Below are positions 14,273-16,102 of a DNA stretch of 16,102 bases, piece after piece; the stretch's first letter is position 1, and every line of letters starts with the position of its first letter. The DNA is from an uncultured Clostridia bacterium (GTDB lineage: Bacteria > Bacillota > Clostridia > UBA1381). A program made the translations under genes and the position numbers. The DNA lies in NCBI GenBank assembly GCA_910578235.1, contig CAJTPP010000049.1, forward strand, positions 1 to 16,102, in the 5' to 3' direction. The notes below the pieces were generated by a model. That model was not told the origin of the DNA and did not search any database. It saw nothing but the letters and a program-made list of their open reading frames with translations.

Positions 14273-14312
14273 AAAAATAATCTGTCCAATGTATATTGGA
14301 CAGATTATTTTT
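14273..14312 (-). terminator. Terminator of proS, probably bidirectional
   Basis: Bases 14273-14290 and 14295-14312 are a perfect 18-bp inverted repeat around GTAT, with core ATCTGTCCAAT and A/T tracts at both ends. Read on the minus strand it lies 9 bases past the proS stop codon and ends in a T-run, as expected for proS. Read on the plus strand it is a back-up terminator for tRNA-Leu. Confidence 0.88.
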
Positions 14313-14321
14313 ATCTTCATA

Positions 14322-16028
14322 TTACATATTATTATTTATATAATCAATAACATCCTGTACAGCGTCATCAATTGTTTTTTCCTCAGCCTGTTCCGCGCGT
14401 CGTTCCTTATACTCAACAATACCCTCTCCACATTTTTTACCGACAACAATTCTTACGGGAATACCTATAAGTTCTGAGTCCTTAAACTTAACTCCGGCTC
14501 TCTCGTTTCTGTCGTCAAGAAGAGCGTCAATACCTTTAGATTTCAATTCTTCATAAATTTTTTCAGCCATCTCAGACTGTTCTTCAATCTTACTATTGAC
14601 AGGAATGACCACTGCCTGATACGGAGCTATCGATACAGGCCAGATAATGCCGTTCTCATCATTATTCTGCTCAATAGCAGCCGAAAGACAACGCGTAACA
14701 CCAATTCCATAGCATCCCATGGTAACTGTCTTACTCTTGCCGTCCTCGTCAAGATATTTAAGTCCAAGCGCGTCGGAATACTTTGTTCCCAGCTTAAAAA
14801 TATGTCCTACCTCTATCCCCTGCGCGGTCTTTATCGGCTTACCGCACTTAGGACAAGCGTCTCCTTCCTCTATAACTCGTATATCCGCCACAACATCAGG
14901 CGTAAAATCCTTGTTTATATTAACATTCTTATAATGCATATCAGTCTCATTTGCGCCTATAACAAAATTCTGCATTTGCGCAACCTCATTATCCGCATAA
15001 ACAGGAATACTAAGTCCAACAGGCCCTGCGAAGCCAACCTCGGCATGAGTCAGTTCACGCACCATAAACGGTTCCGCAAGCTCCAAATCATCAATACATC
15101 CGACAAGATTTTTCAGTTTGACTTCGTTAATTTCCCTGTCGCCTCTTACCATTGCCGCAACATATTTATCATCGGCCTTATAAATTATTGTCTTTGCAAA
15201 ATTATAAGGCTCCACTCCAAGAAACTCAACAAGCTCCTCTATCGTATGAACATTAGGCGTATGAATTTTCTCCATATCATAATCACCCTCAGCCGACGGT
15301 TTATCCGCATTAACACATTCAGCTTTTTCATAGTTAGCGGCATATCCGCAATCATCGCAATACGCTATTCCGTCCTCGCCTACAGGAGATTTAACCATAA
15401 ATTCCTGACTTCCGCTTCCGCCCATAGCCCCCGTATCCGCGTCAACTATAGTGAAGTCCAGTCCCAAACGCGTGAATATCCTACAATAAGCGTCATACAT
15501 CTTCCTGTACGACTCATTCAGTCCGTCGTCATTCAGATCAAAGCTGTACGCGTCCTTCATGACAAACTCGCGGCTTCTCATAATTCCAAATCGCGGACGT
15601 CCCTCGTCACGATATTTATGCTGTATCTGGTAAAGCGTCATAGGATATTCCTTATACGACTTTACATTATCTATTACCGTTTGAGTAAACAGTTCCTCAT
15701 GAGTAGGTCCGAGACAAAAATCCCTGTCATATCTGTCCTTCATCTTGAACATACTCGGGCCGAAAACCTCCCATCTGCCCGAAGCCTGATACGCCTCAGC
15801 AGGAAGCAGAGCCGGCATCAGCAATTCCTGAGCCCCGGCGTTATCCATTTCCTCGCGGACAATTTTTTCAACCTTCTGCAAGGTTCTTATGCCAAGCGGC
15901 AGATAAGAATAAATCCCCGCGGCCAGTCTCCTTATCATACCCGCTCTGAGCATTAATTTATGGCTTGTAATTTCCGCTTCTGCCGGTACTTCTCTTAAAG
16001 TAGGCATAAGCAAATTTGACATTCTCAT
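14322..16028 (-). CDS. proS: Prolyl-tRNA synthetase, bacterial type with editing insertion
   Basis: ProRS charges tRNA-Pro with proline in the cytoplasm. The 568-residue product has the usual length for the bacterial form. Class II motifs are visible: GIYSYLPLG near 38-46, CLGPTHEELFT (105-115), motif 2 KYRDEGRPRFGIMRSREF (138-155) and motif 3 GCYGIGVTR (438-446). The YbaK-like editing domain, which removes mischarged alanine, is inserted at about 225-390. Cysteine pairs flank it (C224/C227 and C392/C395), which may hold a metal. The anticodon-binding domain is about 465-568. AAAGGA (16043-16038) lies nine bases before ATG at 16028, so this start is preferred over the ATG two codons later. 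It is a single gene with its own terminator and converges with tRNA-Leu. Confidence 0.97.
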   Translation of the reverse strand: MRMSNLLMPTLREVPAEAEITSHKLMLRAGMIRRLAAGIYSYLPLGIRTLQKVEKIVREEMDNAGAQELLMPALLPAEAYQASGRWEVFGPSMFKMKDRYDRDFCLGPTHEELFTQTVIDNVKSYKEYPMTLYQIQHKYRDEGRPRFGIMRSREFVMKDAYSFDLNDDGLNESYRKMYDAYCRIFTRLGLDFTIVDADTGAMGGSGSQEFMVKSPVGEDGIAYCDDCGYAANYEKAECVNADKPSAEGDYDMEKIHTPNVHTIEELVEFLGVEPYNFAKTIIYKADDKYVAAMVRGDREINEVKLKNLVGCIDDLELAEPFMVRELTHAEVGFAGPVGLSIPVYADNEVAQMQNFVIGANETDMHYKNVNINKDFTPDVVADIRVIEEGDACPKCGKPIKTAQGIEVGHIFKLGTKYSDALGLKYLDEDGKSKTVTMGCYGIGVTRCLSAAIEQNNDENGIIWPVSIAPYQAVVIPVNSKIEEQSEMAEKIYEELKSKGIDALLDDRNERAGVKFKDSELIGIPVRIVVGKKCGEGIVEYKERRAEQAEEKTIDDAVQDVIDYINNNM

Positions 16029-16102
16029 AACGTATATTCCTTTCTTTTCAGCCTGCGCGGCTGTAAATTTAATACTTATCGCTTTTAATAAGCGTTCCTA
16101 TT
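16029..16102 (-). other. proS leader, partial
   Basis: Only 74 bases are present. They hold the proS ribosome binding site and a small hairpin with a 5-bp stem (CGCTT/AAGCG, 16080-16094), plus AGCC/GGCT next to each other near 16050-16062. No T-box core is visible in this part; a leader element further upstream cannot be judged. Confidence 0.35.

Noticed and set aside
14802..15956. Plus-strand ORF of 384 codons opposite proS
   Set aside because: It is an antisense shadow of the conserved proS frame, with composition typical of reverse translation and no ribosome binding site or known domain.
16029..16102. T-box leader of proS
   Set aside because: No T-box core (GGTGG-type antiterminator sequence) or terminator is visible in the 74 bases present.

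Overview
The window looks like the chromosome of a sporulating, low-to-mid GC Firmicute (class Clostridia). It carries mraZ, tex, lgt, proS, a spoIID-type gene, a Spo0E-like small ORF and sigma-A-type promoters. Two very large secreted enzymes for the rhamnogalacturonan part of pectin point to a plant-polysaccharide specialist of the gut. Monoglobus-like bacteria fit this profile, but that assignment is inferred from gene content and was not checked by any search.

Left part (1-3790): the 5' end of mraZ leaves the window on the minus strand. Its promoter is followed by an array of TGGAG-type direct repeats at exact 10-bp spacing, which fits a MraZ operator. A 391-bp AT-rich divergent region separates it from tex (RNA-binding S1 protein) and lgt (lipoprotein diacylglyceryl transferase), which look translationally coupled. 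A short gene for a 44-residue Spo0E-like protein follows, with its own consensus promoter. It ends inside a perfect palindromic terminator that also serves the convergent gene on the other strand.

Middle part (3787-13968), all on the minus strand: a CE12-like rhamnogalacturonan acetylesterase (1409 aa), spoIID, and a PL11 rhamnogalacturonan lyase. The lyase reading frame is broken. An 886-codon ORF with signal peptide, catalytic propeller and two Ig-like domains overlaps a second 691-codon ORF in the -1 frame. The second ORF carries two beta-sandwich domains, two InlB/Listeria-Bacteroides type repeats and a C-terminal domain. Module order and a shared motif at the junction suggest the two were once one protein of roughly 1,560 residues. 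Lyase and esterase would act together on rhamnogalacturonan I: the esterase removes acetyl groups and the lyase cuts the backbone. spoIID sits between them without an obvious functional link.

Right part (14037-16102): a tRNA-Leu(UAG) with a fully consensus promoter, whose 3' CCA end lies inside a 26-bp perfect inverted repeat that works as terminator. A second perfect inverted repeat follows and terminates the convergent proS (prolyl-tRNA synthetase with the YbaK-like editing insertion). No mobile element, CRISPR array or phage gene is visible.
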